Positions 63,960-64,000 of a DNA stretch of 64,000 nt are shown piece by piece. Both the position numbers and the translations under genes were made by a program. Under the pieces are notes generated by a model. That model saw nothing but the letters and a program-made list of their open reading frames with translations, searched no databases and was not told the DNA's origin. How positions within the stretch are numbered: the first letter of the stretch is position 1; the number at the start of each line of letters is the position of its first letter. Source of the DNA: Flavobacterium aeripolare (GTDB lineage Bacteria > Bacteroidota > Bacteroidia > Flavobacteriales > Flavobacteriaceae); assembly GCF_013294025.1 (NCBI RefSeq), contig NZ_JABSNL010000013.1, positions 1 through 64,000 of the forward strand. Reading direction: 5' to 3'.

Positions 63960-64000
63960 CTACAACGCATCTACTTCAAAACGACGATTTAGCTCCCCGC
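63960..64000 (-). CDS. Possible C-terminal end of a gene running leftward into the window
   Basis: On the minus strand the last 12 codons before a TAG (63960-63962) read GELNRRFEVDAL. The NRR-x-EV ending resembles C-termini of OmpA-like peptidoglycan-binding domains. Only about 40 bases are in the window, so this is a guess. The preceding 170 bases hold no other gene. Confidence 0.3.
   Translation of the reverse strand, partial: GELNRRFEVDAL

Overview
The window is a chromosomal stretch from a member of the Bacteroidetes, almost certainly a Flavobacteriaceae species close to Flavobacterium. The evidence is the low GC content, the TAnnTTTG-type -7 promoter boxes (clearest before the tRNA), several TTG starts, and the gene families present: DUF4402, a type IX secretion sorting domain, M56/TonB-BlaI pairs, LytTR regulators and GxxExxY. 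No phage, insertion sequence or CRISPR array was seen.

Layout. (1) 67-1739 is an ORF-free, very AT-rich leader. (2) 1740-25784 is a surface-structure cluster: a DUF4402 subunit with its own terminator, a pilus-type periplasmic chaperone, a second DUF4402 subunit, a divergent outer-membrane usher with two C-terminal SPOR-like domains, and an 18.6-kb gene for a 6205-residue adhesin-like protein. That protein carries LamG, calcium-binding and Ig-like modules, three beta-helix blocks, four further repeats and a type IX sorting domain. (3) 25785-33520 is mostly housekeeping: DUF819 and DUF456 membrane proteins, a lipoprotein, DUF4184, ruvC, hemW, GxxExxY, a cyclase-family enzyme, GNAT and MmcQ/YjbR. 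(4) 33636-40567 is a compact signalling operon with two putative nitric-oxide sensors: an sGC-like H-NOX and a FIST (NosP-like) protein. With them are two histidine kinases, one of which carries an HNOBA domain, plus an HPt protein, a single-domain response regulator and a LytTR response regulator. (5) 40935-53127 looks like an exopolysaccharide locus: a TPR/beta-barrel protein, a STAS protein, a flippase, a GT4, a GH5-like hydrolase, two membrane-anchored proteins and a response-regulator/GT2 fusion. (6) 53300-64000 holds a PH/SHOCT protein, DUF4407, pckA, DUF423, a saccharopine-dehydrogenase-family enzyme, an M56-TonB/BlaI pair, a lipoprotein embedded in dispersed repeats, an M20 dipeptidase and tRNA-Leu(UAG).

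How the parts may work together. A 25-bp sequence starting TTCGTCGAT occurs upstream of the DUF4402/usher/adhesin cluster (1611-1635) and again, with 21 of 25 bases identical, just after the LytTR gene (40153-40177). Shorter versions precede the NO-signalling operon (33524) and lie in the divergent promoter of the polysaccharide locus (43069). I infer that nitric oxide may be sensed by H-NOX and/or FIST and passed by phosphorelay to the LytTR regulator, which could then control a chaperone-usher-like surface structure, a giant adhesin and a polysaccharide. This regulatory link is a hypothesis; the gene identities are much better supported.
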